Shown: in pieces, positions 1 to 7,931 of the stretch
How positions within the stretch are numbered: position 1 is the stretch's first letter
How the letters are laid out: the number at the start of each line of letters is the position of its first letter
Assembly: GCF_000387765.1 (NCBI RefSeq)
Contig: NZ_ARZA01000203.1
Location: 1 to 64,000, forward strand
Reading direction: 5' to 3'
Source of the DNA: Caldisalinibacter kiritimatiensis
GTDB taxonomy: Bacteria > Bacillota > Clostridia > Tissierellales > Caldisalinibacteraceae
Length of the DNA stretch: 64,000 nucleotides
Made by a program: the position numbers and the translations under genes
The notes under the pieces: generated by a model
Told to the model about the DNA's origin: nothing
Seen by the model: only the letters and a program-made list of their open reading frames with translations
The model's database searches: none

Positions 1-369
1 TAAATCTAGCTTTAGTGATGTTCTTACAACTTTTGAGAACTCTGCTCTAGTTATAGTATTATTTGGCTTAAATGTACCATCTCCGTAACCATCTAATATG
101 CCTAATTCTACTAATTTTCCAACTGTTACATCGGCCCAATGATTACCCATGTCTGAAAATCTATTGGCTATTTGTTTGAAGTGATTTTCTCTTTGTTCTA
201 GCTCTTTTTCAATTGCATTAAATAATTCTTGTTCATTATAATTTTCCTTATTAAGAATTTCCATTATTTCTTCATTGAAATTTTCATTATTATCTCCATA
301 AGTGTTTTGTAAAGGTATTAGACATGTAAATAATACAAAAAACATTAAAATTGAAACTATTTTTTTCAT
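1..369 (-). CDS. SLH-domain protein, C-terminus cut off by the window edge
   Basis: The reading frame starts at ATG 369 and stays open for 123 codons to base 1, so only the N-terminal part is present. Residues 1-22 (MKKIVSILMFFVLFTCLIPL) form a signal peptide. A Glu/Asn-rich charged stretch follows to about residue 70. Then comes the start of an S-layer homology domain with the typical words HWADVTVGKLVELGILDGY, DGTFKPNNTITRAEF. SLH domains anchor exported proteins to the wall through secondary polymers, so this protein is probably secreted and wall-bound. A GGAGAG Shine-Dalgarno precedes the ATG. The effector part, if any, lies outside the window, so the function is unknown. Confidence 0.85.
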   Translation of the reverse strand, partial: MKKIVSILMFFVLFTCLIPLQNTYGDNNENFNEEIMEILNKENYNEQELFNAIEKELEQRENHFKQIANRFSDMGNHWADVTVGKLVELGILDGYGDGTFKPNNTITRAEFSKVVRTSLKLDL

Positions 370-400
370 TTGTTAATCTCTCCTTTCAAAATTATTCACT

Positions 401-420
401 TATTCAGTCCTGACCCCGTT
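401..420. repeat. REP-like word, copy 1
   Basis: TTATTCAGTCCTGACCCCGT lies between the SLH gene and the Nudix gene. Near-identical words (TTATTCAGGCCTGACCCCGT) occur at about 3172-3191 and 23024-23043. Here only the single arm is present, without an obvious partner arm. Confidence 0.6.
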
Positions 421-860
421 TAATATTTATAAAATATCTCTACCTTATTATTACGCCCTTCTTTATTTCTGATTTTATTTAATAAACTTTCAGTAAATCC
501 ATCTAATTCTAAATCCTCAATTTCTTTTAAATCTACCCACTTATATTCCTCTGCTTCTTCATTTAATGTAACGTCATATGAGTCTGTTTTACAAATGTAT
601 GCAATAAATATAAAGTGTTTTTGCTGATGATATGCATCGCTAAAAATACTTTCTGTTATACCTATTGGGTTGATGTCATATATCTTTAATCCCGTTTCTT
701 CTAATACCTCCCTTCTTAAAGCTTCCTCCATTGTTTCACCTAACTCAATATGTCCACCTGGGATTACATAATTGTTGTCCCATTTACTTGATTTACATAG
801 AAGTATTTTTTTATCTGGATTGAAAATTATAGCTCCAACTGTAGGTTCTGGATATCTCAT
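420..860 (-). CDS. Nudix hydrolase
   Basis: A 146-residue Nudix-fold pyrophosphatase. The Nudix box GX5EX7REUXEEXGU is complete: GGHIELGETMEEALRREVLEETGL at about residues 36-60, with the metal-binding REVLEE core. The frame is open further upstream to 905, but the best start is ATG 860, preceded by AAGGAAAGGAAG at proper spacing; the upstream extension would run into a strong inverted repeat. Such proteins cleave nucleoside-diphosphate-linked substrates in the cytosol; the substrate cannot be read from sequence. It stands alone between an SLH gene and an Rpn-type nuclease gene, so context gives no hint. Confidence 0.85.
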   Translation of the reverse strand: MRYPEPTVGAIIFNPDKKILLCKSSKWDNNYVIPGGHIELGETMEEALRREVLEETGLKIYDINPIGITESIFSDAYHQQKHFIFIAYICKTDSYDVTLNEEAEEYKWVDLKEIEDLELDGFTESLLNKIRNKEGRNNKVEIFYKY

Positions 861-883
861 TTTATACTTCCTTTCCTTATACT

Positions 884-942
884 TAAAATTGTCGTCACCC
901 CCCAAAGTTTTTTATAGAATAATTTAGGGGCGACGACAATTT
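884..942. repeat. Long inverted repeat (hairpin) downstream of the Rpn gene
   Basis: AAATTGTCGTC (minus strand, 942 side) pairs with GACGACAATTT (884 side); after one mismatch, CCCC/GGGG extends the stem to about 16 bp with a loop near 22 nt. It sits directly after the stop of the Rpn-type gene and could act as its terminator, or be the end of a mobile palindrome. Confidence 0.6.
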
Positions 943-953
943 AATATATCTTA

Positions 954-1946
954 TTAATTTTCCATTGATTTCTTTATTTCTTCTACTTCTTCTTTCGATA
1001 GTCCTGTTGCTTCTATTATTGTTTCTATGTTTATTTTCATTTTTAGCAAATTCTTTGCTATTTTTATCTTTTCTTCTTTCCTACCTTCTTTCCTACCTTC
1101 TTTCCTACCTTCTTTTATACCTTCTTTTATACCTTCTTTTATACCTTCTTTTATACCTTCTTCTCTACCTTCCTTTAAAGCTTTTTCTTTAGCTCTTTGA
1201 AGTTGTAACTCTGCATATGCTTTCTTTGATTTCTCGTCCATAATCCACTTTTGTCTTTGGTAGTACATCTGTCTTGCTAATTCGTCTTTACTCAATTCTT
1301 CTAGCATTTCTCCAGCCATATCTATCACCTCACTTTTATTTCTTAGGTCTTCTATGACTTCTTTTTTTCCTTCTTTTCCTGCATCCTTTAAAAAAGTTAG
1401 CCATTTCTCTAAGTCATTAAGCTCATTTATATTTTCTTTTTCTTTGAATTTAGGTAGTTCTATATAGTGTATCTCTAAATCGTCTAGTAGTACAAAATTC
1501 TCTTCTATTTCTTTTATTTTAAATATACTATGATATTTTTCTGTATTTTTTAGTAAGTTAAAGTCTAGAAAATTTACTACTATACATTTTTTTAATCTAT
1601 CATATGGGTCTCCTTCTTCTATTGTCTCTGTATACATCCTTGACCAATAGTATAATGCCCTTTTTCTATAGTTGTCAACATTTGTTACCTGCACTTCTAT
1701 ATCTATTAGTTCTCCCTTTTGTGTTTTTACTTTTATGTCTAGTATTGATATTTTGTCTTCCTTGTATTCTTTGTCATTGAATGGATTTAAGTATGTAAGA
1801 TCTTCTATTTTTTCTCCTTCTTCTAATCCTAATACAGCATTCAATAGATTGATCAATAGTATTTTACTTTTTTTACTTCCTGAAAATATTTTTTTAAATA
1901 CAAAGTCTACCAAGGGGCTCATTAAAGGATACTGTGCCATTTTCAT
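954..1946 (-). CDS. Rpn family recombination-promoting nuclease / PD-(D/E)XK putative transposase
   Basis: The 330-residue product opens with the family-typical MSPLVDFVFKKIF and has a PD-(D/E)XK core: ILDIKVKTQ...LIDIEVQV at about residues 67-88, matching the PDDEXK_2 (Rpn) family. The family is linked to RecA-independent DNA transfer in Escherichia coli and is often annotated as transposase, although no terminal repeats or partner genes were found here. The C-terminus holds a run of about eight KEG(I/R) tetrapeptides encoded by a 12-bp DNA repeat, a common Rpn feature, followed by a short helical end. Two in-frame ATGs (1946 and 1940) fit the AAGGAAAAGAGGG ribosome site. A TATAAT box lies just upstream. 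Confidence 0.85.
   Translation of the reverse strand: MKMAQYPLMSPLVDFVFKKIFSGSKKSKILLINLLNAVLGLEEGEKIEDLTYLNPFNDKEYKEDKISILDIKVKTQKGELIDIEVQVTNVDNYRKRALYYWSRMYTETIEEGDPYDRLKKCIVVNFLDFNLLKNTEKYHSIFKIKEIEENFVLLDDLEIHYIELPKFKEKENINELNDLEKWLTFLKDAGKEGKKEVIEDLRNKSEVIDMAGEMLEELSKDELARQMYYQRQKWIMDEKSKKAYAELQLQRAKEKALKEGREEGIKEGIKEGIKEGIKEGRKEGRKEGRKEEKIKIAKNLLKMKINIETIIEATGLSKEEVEEIKKSMEN
1069..1176 (-). repeat. 12-bp tandem repeat inside the Rpn gene
   Basis: About eight copies of GGTATAAAAGAA or GGTAGGAAAGAA in frame (coding strand) encode KEGI/KEGR units. The four GGTATA copies and the three GGTAGG copies are internally identical, which indicates recent expansion by slippage. Copy number change by whole units would keep the frame. 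Confidence 0.9.
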
Positions 1947-2005
1947 CCCTCTTTTCCTTTTATTTATATTATATCATATATATTGACTCTCAGATAAGAC
2001 AAATA

Positions 2006-3067
2006 TCATTTAGCCATAATACTAGCTACAAAACAGGTTAAGGGTATAGTAAGTATTAATCCAATGCTCCCAGATAAGCTCCTTATAATCTCAATACTCA
2101 AAAGCTCTGTATTTAATGCATATGTAAAAGATGCATCTGAGGTTATATAAATAATAAGTAAAGGCATAAAACTACCTACATAAGCTAGTATAAGAGTATT
2201 TACCATAGTAGACATTACGTCTTTTCCTACCTTTAGCCCTGAGCCCATAAGCTCTCTAAAATGTGCTCTAGGAGCTTTTCTTTTAATTTCAAATATTACA
2301 GAAGTAACAGACATACTTACATCCATAACTACTCCTATAGTACCTATAATTATTGCACTCATATATAACCCTTTAAAGTTGATTTTTAAACCTATGTTAG
2401 TAACTAGAAACATCACATCATCATCTGCTAATCCACTTATATGGCATCTATAGCTATATATTTTAGATAATAACCCTGCTACAAAGGTACCTCCTGTTGT
2501 ACCTATTATTGCAGCCAAACTTTTTTTAGTAAATCCAGATATAAGTATAAAGCTTACAATTATTATAACTGAAGCTCCCATTACCGAAATTGTTATAGCA
2601 TCATACCCCTTCAATATTGAAGGGATTATAAATTTAATAATAATGAATCCTGAAATTGCCAATGATGTTAAAGATAATATACCCTTCAATCCTCCGAATA
2701 TCACTAATAGTATTAAAAAGATAATACTTAAGTTTTTTAAATGTTCTAACCTCCATACACTGATTAATTTAGGAGTTAATCTATTATTCTCATCATAGGA
2801 CAAACTAATCAACACTTTATCCCCTGTATTTAATTCATAATTGTGTAACGAATATTCAAGGATTTGGTGTCTTACAAGTACAATCTTATCTTTATACTTT
2901 CCTTCTAGTATTTTTACTTTTATTAACTGTTCTTGAACATAATCTCCTTTTTTAATAGATACATCCATAACTTCTCCAGTTACCTGTAAACTATCTACTG
3001 CCATACTATATTCACTATTAACTAATAACATTAATGCTATAGAAATTAATAATATCTTTATCTTCAT
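2006..3067 (-). CDS. YibE/F family membrane protein (copy 1)
   Basis: A 353-residue protein with an N-terminal signal/anchor (MKIKILLISIALMLLVNS), an extracytoplasmic beta-rich part to about residue 115 and then about seven hydrophobic membrane segments. The region GVVMDVSMSVTSVIFEIKRKAP and GSGLKVGKDVMSTMVNTLILAY carries the YibE/F family pattern. The biochemical role of the family is not established; transport is assumed. ATG 3067 is preferred over the longer frame to 3097 because GGGGGAAATAGT stands before it. A paralogue lies at 23128-24279. The REP-like element at about 3160-3192 lies just upstream. Confidence 0.85.
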   Translation of the reverse strand: MKIKILLISIALMLLVNSEYSMAVDSLQVTGEVMDVSIKKGDYVQEQLIKVKILEGKYKDKIVLVRHQILEYSLHNYELNTGDKVLISLSYDENNRLTPKLISVWRLEHLKNLSIIFLILLVIFGGLKGILSLTSLAISGFIIIKFIIPSILKGYDAITISVMGASVIIIVSFILISGFTKKSLAAIIGTTGGTFVAGLLSKIYSYRCHISGLADDDVMFLVTNIGLKINFKGLYMSAIIIGTIGVVMDVSMSVTSVIFEIKRKAPRAHFRELMGSGLKVGKDVMSTMVNTLILAYVGSFMPLLIIYITSDASFTYALNTELLSIEIIRSLSGSIGLILTIPLTCFVASIMAK

Positions 3068-3156
3068 ACTATTTCCCCCTGATAATAATTTAGACAAGCA
3101 TAAAACACTTAATAAATTACTATTTCAGTAGGAATAATTTTATGATAGAAAAATAA

Positions 3157-3192
3157 GGTCAAGCCTAAGTTATTCAGGCCTGACCCCGTCTA
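3157..3192. repeat. REP-like palindrome, copy 2
   Basis: GGTCAAGCCTAA followed by TTATTCAGGCCTGACC forms an imperfect inverted repeat and ends with CCCCGTC, the same end as the copies at 401 and 22994. It lies between the YibE/F gene and the DUF2325 gene and may terminate the feo transcript. Confidence 0.65.
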
Positions 3193-3202
3193 CCGTTTAA
3201 CT

Positions 3203-3496
3203 TTAATTTGAAACTTTTTTCTCTAATTTATTTATTATATTCTTAAGAGCACTTTTGCTACTAGTATGACTTCTAATAATAGGTATATTTTTCTTCTTTG
3301 CTTTTTTAATGGCTGATTGAACCATCTTATGAGAAACTGTACTTGTAAATATAATGATAGCATCAGGTGAACCAATTCTTTTATGAAAATTAGCTTTCAT
3401 CTGAGTTAATACCTTGATATTATGTCCTGATTCTTTACATGTTCTTTTATATTCATTGTGCATACAATCATGTCCTCCGACTAAGACTATACTCAT
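3203..3496 (-). CDS. DUF2325 domain protein, last gene of the feo cluster
   Basis: A 97-residue cytosolic protein starting MSIVLVGGHDCMHNEYK, with PDAIIIFTSTVSHKMVQSAIKKAKKKNIPIIRSH in the middle; this is the usual DUF2325 pattern (Rossmann-like, conserved H, D and Cys residues near the start). The function is unknown. Its ATG overlaps the stop codon of the small Cys-rich gene upstream (ATGA), so the two are translationally coupled and belong to the feoA-feoA-feoB transcript. A role connected to ferrous iron handling is inferred from position only. Confidence 0.8.
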   Translation of the reverse strand: MSIVLVGGHDCMHNEYKRTCKESGHNIKVLTQMKANFHKRIGSPDAIIIFTSTVSHKMVQSAIKKAKKKNIPIIRSHTSSKSALKNIINKLEKKVSN

Positions 3497-3654
3497 TTGG
3501 CATCATTCCTATTATTATGACTGATTGCACAAGTGCTACAAGAACCAGAACAACCACTACAGCTAGTTTCTCCTTTCACAAATTTATTTATGTTTTTAAA
3601 TACTATATACAATGCTGTTCCTATTATCACCCCGCCGATTAAATAGTTAATCAT
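3493..3654 (-). CDS. FeoB-associated Cys-rich membrane protein
   Basis: A 53-residue protein: one N-terminal membrane helix (MINYLIGGVIIGTALYIVF), a basic linker, then a Cys-rich tail CSGCSGSCSTC at about residues 32-42. This matches the small FeoB-associated Cys-rich proteins found after feoB. GGAGGAAAGGAG precedes ATG 3654. It lies 33 bp after feoB and its TGA overlaps the DUF2325 start. The cysteines could bind Fe2+ at the membrane exit of FeoB; this is inference from the family. Confidence 0.88.
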   Translation of the reverse strand: MINYLIGGVIIGTALYIVFKNINKFVKGETSCSGCSGSCSTCAISHNNRNDAK

Positions 3655-3687
3655 AACTCCTTTCCTCCCTTTTAAAATACTATTTAA

Positions 3688-5748
3688 TTAAACAACTAGT
3701 TTCCCTATTTGATAAATTAATAAAGCTACTAAATAAGCTACACTTGTTTGATATCCTAAAGCAAATAAAGTCCACTTCCATGAGTTAAACTCTCTTTTCA
3801 TTGCTCCTATTGCTGCTATACACGGTGCAGCAAGAAGGTTAAATGCCATAAATGACCATGCCTTTAATGGTGTAAACATTACTTGGATATTAGAAATAAG
3901 CTCTGCTGAATCCTCAGCTACCTCTCCTACTCCACTTAAAATTCCAAATGTCGCAACAACCACCTCTTTAGCTACTAATCCTGTAAATATAGCAACAGAT
4001 GAAATCCAATCTCCAAATCCAAGGGGTTTGAATATCGGTGAAATAATTCTCCCAATTGATGCTAATATACTATTAGATATATCTTCTATTAAAGAAAGTG
4101 AAGGACTAAAGGATTGTAAGAACCATATAATAACTGATGCTGCAAATATAATTGTCCCTGCTTTCTTTAAAAATGCTTTTCCTCTATCCCACATATGAAT
4201 TAATAACCCCTTAATTGTTGGAACTCTATAAGGTGGCAATTCCATTACGAAAGGAGCACTTTCTCCTTTAAAAACTGTGTTTTTAAGTAATATACCAGAT
4301 AATATAGCTACTACTATCCCCAATACATAAATTGTAAATACAACAACTCCACTATTTTGTGGGAAAAACGCTGATGCAAACATTACATAAATAGGAAGCT
4401 TAGCTCCACATGAAATAAATGGTGTTAATAGTATTGTCAGCTTTCTATCCTTATCGTTTTCTAGTGTTCTTGTTGCCATAATTCCAGGAACAGAGCAACC
4501 AGAACCTATTAACATTGGAATAAATGATTTTCCTGTCAATCCAAATTTTCTGAAGAATTTATCCATTACAAAGGCTACTCTTGCCATATATCCACTGTCC
4601 TCTAAAAGAGATATAAAGAAGAATAATATCATAAGCTGTGGAACGAATACTAATACAGACCCTATCCCTCCAATAATACCATCTATAATTAAAGCATGTA
4701 ACCATTCTGCTGCATTAAAGCTAGTTAATAATAAAGAAATTTTATCTGCTAAAAGTCCTATTCCTTCCTCTACCCATCCAATTGTATAGTCACCTAAAGT
4801 TTGAATGGATACGTAGTAAACAACCCACATAATAGCTAAAAATATAGGTATTGCTAATATTCTATTTGTTACTACCTTGTCTATTTTATCTGATGTGGTC
4901 AAATTACCTTTATTTTTCTTTTTCACAGCTACTTTCACAATCTTATCTATGAATTCATATCTTCGGTCAGCTAGTATACTTTCCATATCATCATCATATT
5001 TTGTTTCTAACTTTTCTATTATTTTGTCTATATATTCTTCTATATCATTATCAATTGATATTTTCTCTAATATTTTTTCATCCTGTTCTAATAGCTTTAT
5101 CGAGAGCCATCTACTGTTGTAGCCTTCCTCTTCAGCTAAGTGACTTACTTTATCCTGAATATCCTTTATTGAAGTTTCTAAATCCTTTTGGAACATACTT
5201 ACTGATTGTTGTAATGATACACCATCACTTACTACCTTCTCACACTCTTTTACAAGCTTTTCGATTCCAGTACCTTTATTAGCTGATATAGGTACTATAG
5301 GCATTTCTAGTTTTTGCTCTAATAAATTAACATCAATTTTGTCCCCATTTTTCTCTATTACATCCATCATATTTAATGCAATGATGATAGGTACTCCGAT
5401 TTCTTTTAACTGAGTTGTTAAGTACAAATTCCTTTCTATGTTTGTTGCATCTATTATATTTATAATTGCATCTGGCTTCTCATCTGTAATATAATTTCTT
5501 GCAACGACTTCTTCTAAAGTATATGGAGATAATGAATATATGCCTGGCAAGTCTATAATATTGATGTTAGTTTTTGATTTTCTTAGTTTTCCTTCTTTCT
5601 TTTCTACTGTTACTCCCGGCCAGTTTCCAACATACTGCGTACTTCCTGTCAAAGCATTAAATAATGTAGTTTTCCCACTGTTGGGATTACCAACTAATGC
5701 AATTTTATGTGATTTACTAGTATCTTTAATTGCAACTGTATTAGCCAA
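3688..5748 (-). CDS. feoB: Ferrous iron transporter B (FeoB)
   Basis: The GTP-dependent Fe2+ importer of the cytoplasmic membrane, 686 residues. The N-terminal G domain has G1 GNPNSGKTT, the G3 DLPGIYSL and G4 NMMD, followed by a helical spacer domain to about residue 270 and the FeoB membrane core with two Gate motifs (IGSGCSVPGIMATRTL and AAPCIAAIGAM). The start is TTG 5748, with AAGGAGGG 7 nt upstream; the frame is open to an ATG at 5787 but that would place the start inside a Fur-box match. It follows feoA by 56 bp and is followed by the Cys-rich partner gene. Confidence 0.95.
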   Translation of the reverse strand: MANTVAIKDTSKSHKIALVGNPNSGKTTLFNALTGSTQYVGNWPGVTVEKKEGKLRKSKTNINIIDLPGIYSLSPYTLEEVVARNYITDEKPDAIINIIDATNIERNLYLTTQLKEIGVPIIIALNMMDVIEKNGDKIDVNLLEQKLEMPIVPISANKGTGIEKLVKECEKVVSDGVSLQQSVSMFQKDLETSIKDIQDKVSHLAEEEGYNSRWLSIKLLEQDEKILEKISIDNDIEEYIDKIIEKLETKYDDDMESILADRRYEFIDKIVKVAVKKKNKGNLTTSDKIDKVVTNRILAIPIFLAIMWVVYYVSIQTLGDYTIGWVEEGIGLLADKISLLLTSFNAAEWLHALIIDGIIGGIGSVLVFVPQLMILFFFISLLEDSGYMARVAFVMDKFFRKFGLTGKSFIPMLIGSGCSVPGIMATRTLENDKDRKLTILLTPFISCGAKLPIYVMFASAFFPQNSGVVVFTIYVLGIVVAILSGILLKNTVFKGESAPFVMELPPYRVPTIKGLLIHMWDRGKAFLKKAGTIIFAASVIIWFLQSFSPSLSLIEDISNSILASIGRIISPIFKPLGFGDWISSVAIFTGLVAKEVVVATFGILSGVGEVAEDSAELISNIQVMFTPLKAWSFMAFNLLAAPCIAAIGAMKREFNSWKWTLFALGYQTSVAYLVALLIYQIGKLVV

Positions 5749-5771
5749 AATAATACCCTCCTTATCGTTGT

Positions 5772-5786
5772 TGATAATTATTCTCA
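5772..5786. promoter_or_regulatory. Fur-box match before feoB
   Basis: TGATAATTATTCTCA matches the 7-1-7 Fur consensus TGATAATNATTATCA at 13 of the 14 fixed positions. It lies 24 bp upstream of the TTG start of feoB and inside the feo cluster, so it may control an internal promoter. Confidence 0.7.
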
Positions 5787-5804
5787 TTTAGGCTTAAAAA
5801 AATA

Positions 5805-6029
5805 TTATTCCACTATTATATTTTCTGCATCTTCTTTTCTTAGGGTTAATTCATATCCCCTTAAATTTATTTCAATAGGGTCACCTAGTGGAGCTACCTT
5901 TCTTACAAAAATGTCTTCTCCTTTTGTTATTCCCATGTCCATTAGTCTTCTACGTAAAGGTCCTTTTACCTTAATCTTTTTTATTTTTGCCGTTTCACCT
6001 ACTTTTACATCTCTTAATGTTTTATCCAT
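5805..6029 (-). CDS. feoA: FeoA family protein (second copy)
   Basis: A 74-residue SH3-like FeoA protein (MDKTLRDVKVGETAKIKKIKV..., RRRLMDMGITKGEDIFVRKVAPLGDPIEI, then the typical ...LRGYELTLRKEDAENI ending). FeoA is a small cytosolic partner of FeoB needed for full Fe2+ uptake. It lies directly upstream of feoB and 88 bp downstream of another feoA. AAAGGAGGCAG precedes its ATG. The conserved GDP(I/V)E(I/V) motif is intact here, while the other copy lacks it. Confidence 0.92.
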   Translation of the reverse strand: MDKTLRDVKVGETAKIKKIKVKGPLRRRLMDMGITKGEDIFVRKVAPLGDPIEINLRGYELTLRKEDAENIIVE

Positions 6030-6081
6030 GCATTCTGCCTCCTTTTATTAATTGATAAAAACAAGCTTTTGTTGAAGATAT

Positions 6082-6096
6082 TGAAAATCATTCTCA
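6082..6096. promoter_or_regulatory. Fur-box match before the second feoA
   Basis: TGAAAATCATTCTCA matches TGATAATNATTATCA at 12 of 14 fixed positions and lies between the two feoA genes, about 53 bp upstream of the second one. Confidence 0.55.
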
Positions 6097-6117
6097 ATTA
6101 AAAACAAAACAATAAAT

Positions 6118-6348
6118 CTATGCTACAGTATTCACCATAATTTTTTGTGCAACCCCTCTTCCAATAGCTATTTTGCTTCCCCTTAAAGCTACTATCATAC
6201 GTCCCCCTTCATTTCTCACAATCTCAACCTGAGTACCTTTATTTAACCCCAATTCTATTAATCTTTTTGCTGCTTTCTTGCCTCCTACAATAGTATCTAT
6301 TATACCCTTTTCTCCAACATTGAGAAAATTTAGTGGTAAAGCTCTCAT
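6118..6348 (-). CDS. feoA: FeoA family protein (first copy)
   Basis: A 76-residue FeoA-like SH3 protein (MRALPLNFLNVGEKGIIDTIVGGKKAAKRLIELGLNKG...). It heads the feo gene set. Its second half, VEIVRNEGGRMIVALRGSKIAIGRGVAQKIMV, has the FeoA fold pattern but a diverged central loop. Clostridia often carry two feoA genes in front of feoB, and the two may play different roles at the FeoB G domain. GGAGGGCTGGTT precedes the ATG. Confidence 0.9.
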   Translation of the reverse strand: MRALPLNFLNVGEKGIIDTIVGGKKAAKRLIELGLNKGTQVEIVRNEGGRMIVALRGSKIAIGRGVAQKIMVNTVA

Positions 6349-6436
6349 AACCAGCCCTCCTACATTATATATAATTTTATAAGTATCTATAGCTATAAAT
6401 CATATACAGATAAAATGAATAAGTTTTTAATGTAAT

Positions 6437-6451
6437 TGATAACGATTTTCA
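6437..6451. promoter_or_regulatory. Fur-box match before the feo operon
   Basis: TGATAACGATTTTCA matches the Fur consensus at 12 of 14 fixed positions and lies about 90 bp upstream of the first feoA, as expected for the main iron-responsive operator of the operon. The rest of the 290-bp gap (6349-6638) is AT-rich and holds the terminator of the operon upstream. Confidence 0.6.
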
Positions 6452-6583
6452 ATTTCATCTATAGAATACCATATTATTTTCATCAATGCAACCATTTTAT
6501 TATATGAAAAAACGACAAAAATTATCATCTATTTAATAAATGCTATAAATATTGCTATATATCCATAAAAAACTCTATTTTAA

Positions 6584-6614
6584 TAAAATAGCCAGGTTGC
6601 TAACCCCGACTATT
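6584..6614 (-). terminator. Terminator after the heme operon
   Basis: On the minus strand AATAGTC and GGGTT pair with AACCT and GGCTATT (one G-U, one bulge), followed by TTATT. It lies about 25-55 bp after the radical SAM stop codon. Confidence 0.6.
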
Positions 6615-6638
6615 CATAAATGTTAATTTAAACATTTA

Positions 6639-7916
6639 TTACAGTTGCCTAAATTTATTGATTAATATATTTGACAACTCACTAGATATATTATTCCCCC
6701 AGAAAATCCCTTTAGTTGTTAAATGGTACTGGTAGTTTTTCTTCTCTACAAAACCCTCATTTATTAAATGATCCATAAAATCTTTAATACATTCTCCGTG
6801 GTTTGCATTTTGTATGCTATTTAAATCCAATTTAGTCATCTGTATCTGTCCAACTACTTTATTAATAAAATCATAAAGTGAATTCATCTCTGTACATTTT
6901 ACACTTTTTATGTTTTGTATTTCTTCTCTATAACTATCTAAATCAAGAGAATTCATAACTAAAATATTTCCAATATATCCTCCGGCTCCTGCTCCTAAAG
7001 GTAAAGTATCTTCTCCCTCATATCTTCTTACTATATACTTGTATTTATCTCTTTTTGACCTTACTAATTTAGTCAACTCTAGAAAATCAAAACCGTTATC
7101 TTTAGTGTTTTCTACAATACTGTTAAAAAACAGTTTTTCTCTTTCAAAATTATTTTTATAGTAAGCTTCTGGATTTTTTATTTTTTTACTCAAATAAGCT
7201 TTTTCATTTATTATTAAAGAATATAATGAAAAGCCGGCCAAATCTAGTTTTTTAACAATGTTTATGTCTTCTACAACATCAGCTAAACCCTGTTCAGGAT
7301 AATTATATATAATATCTATATTTACATTTGAAAAACCTTCTTTTTTTAGTTTGTTTAATTTTTCTATTACAATTTCCTTTGTTCCTCGTCTACCTAATAT
7401 AAGCCTTCCCCTGTTGGAAAAGGTTTGAACACCTATACTAAATCTATTCACCCCTTGTTCCTTAAACATTTGAATTTTTTCATCAGTAAGATCTGAAATA
7501 CTTGTTTCAATAGTTATCTCGCAATCTTCAGTTAATGGAAGATAATCTTTTATAGCTTTGAGTATTTTTTCTAATTCCTCTTTATCAAGAGTCGTAGGAG
7601 TGCCTCCTCCAAAATAAATTGCATCATATTTACTATTCTTAATATAAGCATATTTACTATAATTTTTAATTTGCTTTACTATCAAATCTCCATAATCTGA
7701 TGATGGAACTTTTAAGCTTCGTCTCATATTGCAGAAAGTACATATATTAGTACAATAAGGAATATGAATATATATTGCTCCTTTTCTATTCTTTATATAA
7801 TTTTCATTTAATTGGTCACTTAAACTCTTACTACCCTTAACTAAATATCTAAAATTTTCTCTAAAATTATGATGTGACTTTAACCTATTTGTATATCTAT
7901 TTTGGTCTAAAATCAT
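6639..7916 (-). CDS. Radical SAM enzyme of the ChuW/HutW/HmuW type (anaerobic heme-opening)
   Basis: A 425-residue cytosolic radical SAM protein related to HemN/HemW. The [4Fe-4S] motif is C55-X3-C59-X2-C62 (HIPYCTNICTFCNMRR). GGGTPTTLD and the RFSIGVQTF strand follow as in HemN-like enzymes, and LPLGAGAGGYIGN at about residue 320 is the motif that marks ChuW/HutW rather than coproporphyrinogen oxidase. A C-terminal winged-helix-like part ends the chain. The family opens the heme ring without oxygen using SAM. It is the last gene of an ABC importer - flavodoxin operon, which supports heme as substrate. HemW remains the main alternative, but the operon and the LGAGAGG motif speak against it. 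Confidence 0.75.
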   Translation of the reverse strand: MILDQNRYTNRLKSHHNFRENFRYLVKGSKSLSDQLNENYIKNRKGAIYIHIPYCTNICTFCNMRRSLKVPSSDYGDLIVKQIKNYSKYAYIKNSKYDAIYFGGGTPTTLDKEELEKILKAIKDYLPLTEDCEITIETSISDLTDEKIQMFKEQGVNRFSIGVQTFSNRGRLILGRRGTKEIVIEKLNKLKKEGFSNVNIDIIYNYPEQGLADVVEDINIVKKLDLAGFSLYSLIINEKAYLSKKIKNPEAYYKNNFEREKLFFNSIVENTKDNGFDFLELTKLVRSKRDKYKYIVRRYEGEDTLPLGAGAGGYIGNILVMNSLDLDSYREEIQNIKSVKCTEMNSLYDFINKVVGQIQMTKLDLNSIQNANHGECIKDFMDHLINEGFVEKKNYQYHLTTKGIFWGNNISSELSNILINKFRQL

Positions 7917-7931
7917 TTATTATCACCTTTC

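Noticed and set aside
965-1192. Plus-strand frame coding a Leu-rich protein (LLSYLLLYLLL)
   Set aside because: It is the antisense of the KEG repeat in the Rpn gene.
6639-7916. HemN (oxygen-independent coproporphyrinogen oxidase) as the function of the radical SAM protein
   Set aside because: No other heme synthesis genes are near, the LGAGAGG motif and the flavodoxin and heme-type transporter neighbours fit heme opening better; HemW cannot be fully excluded.
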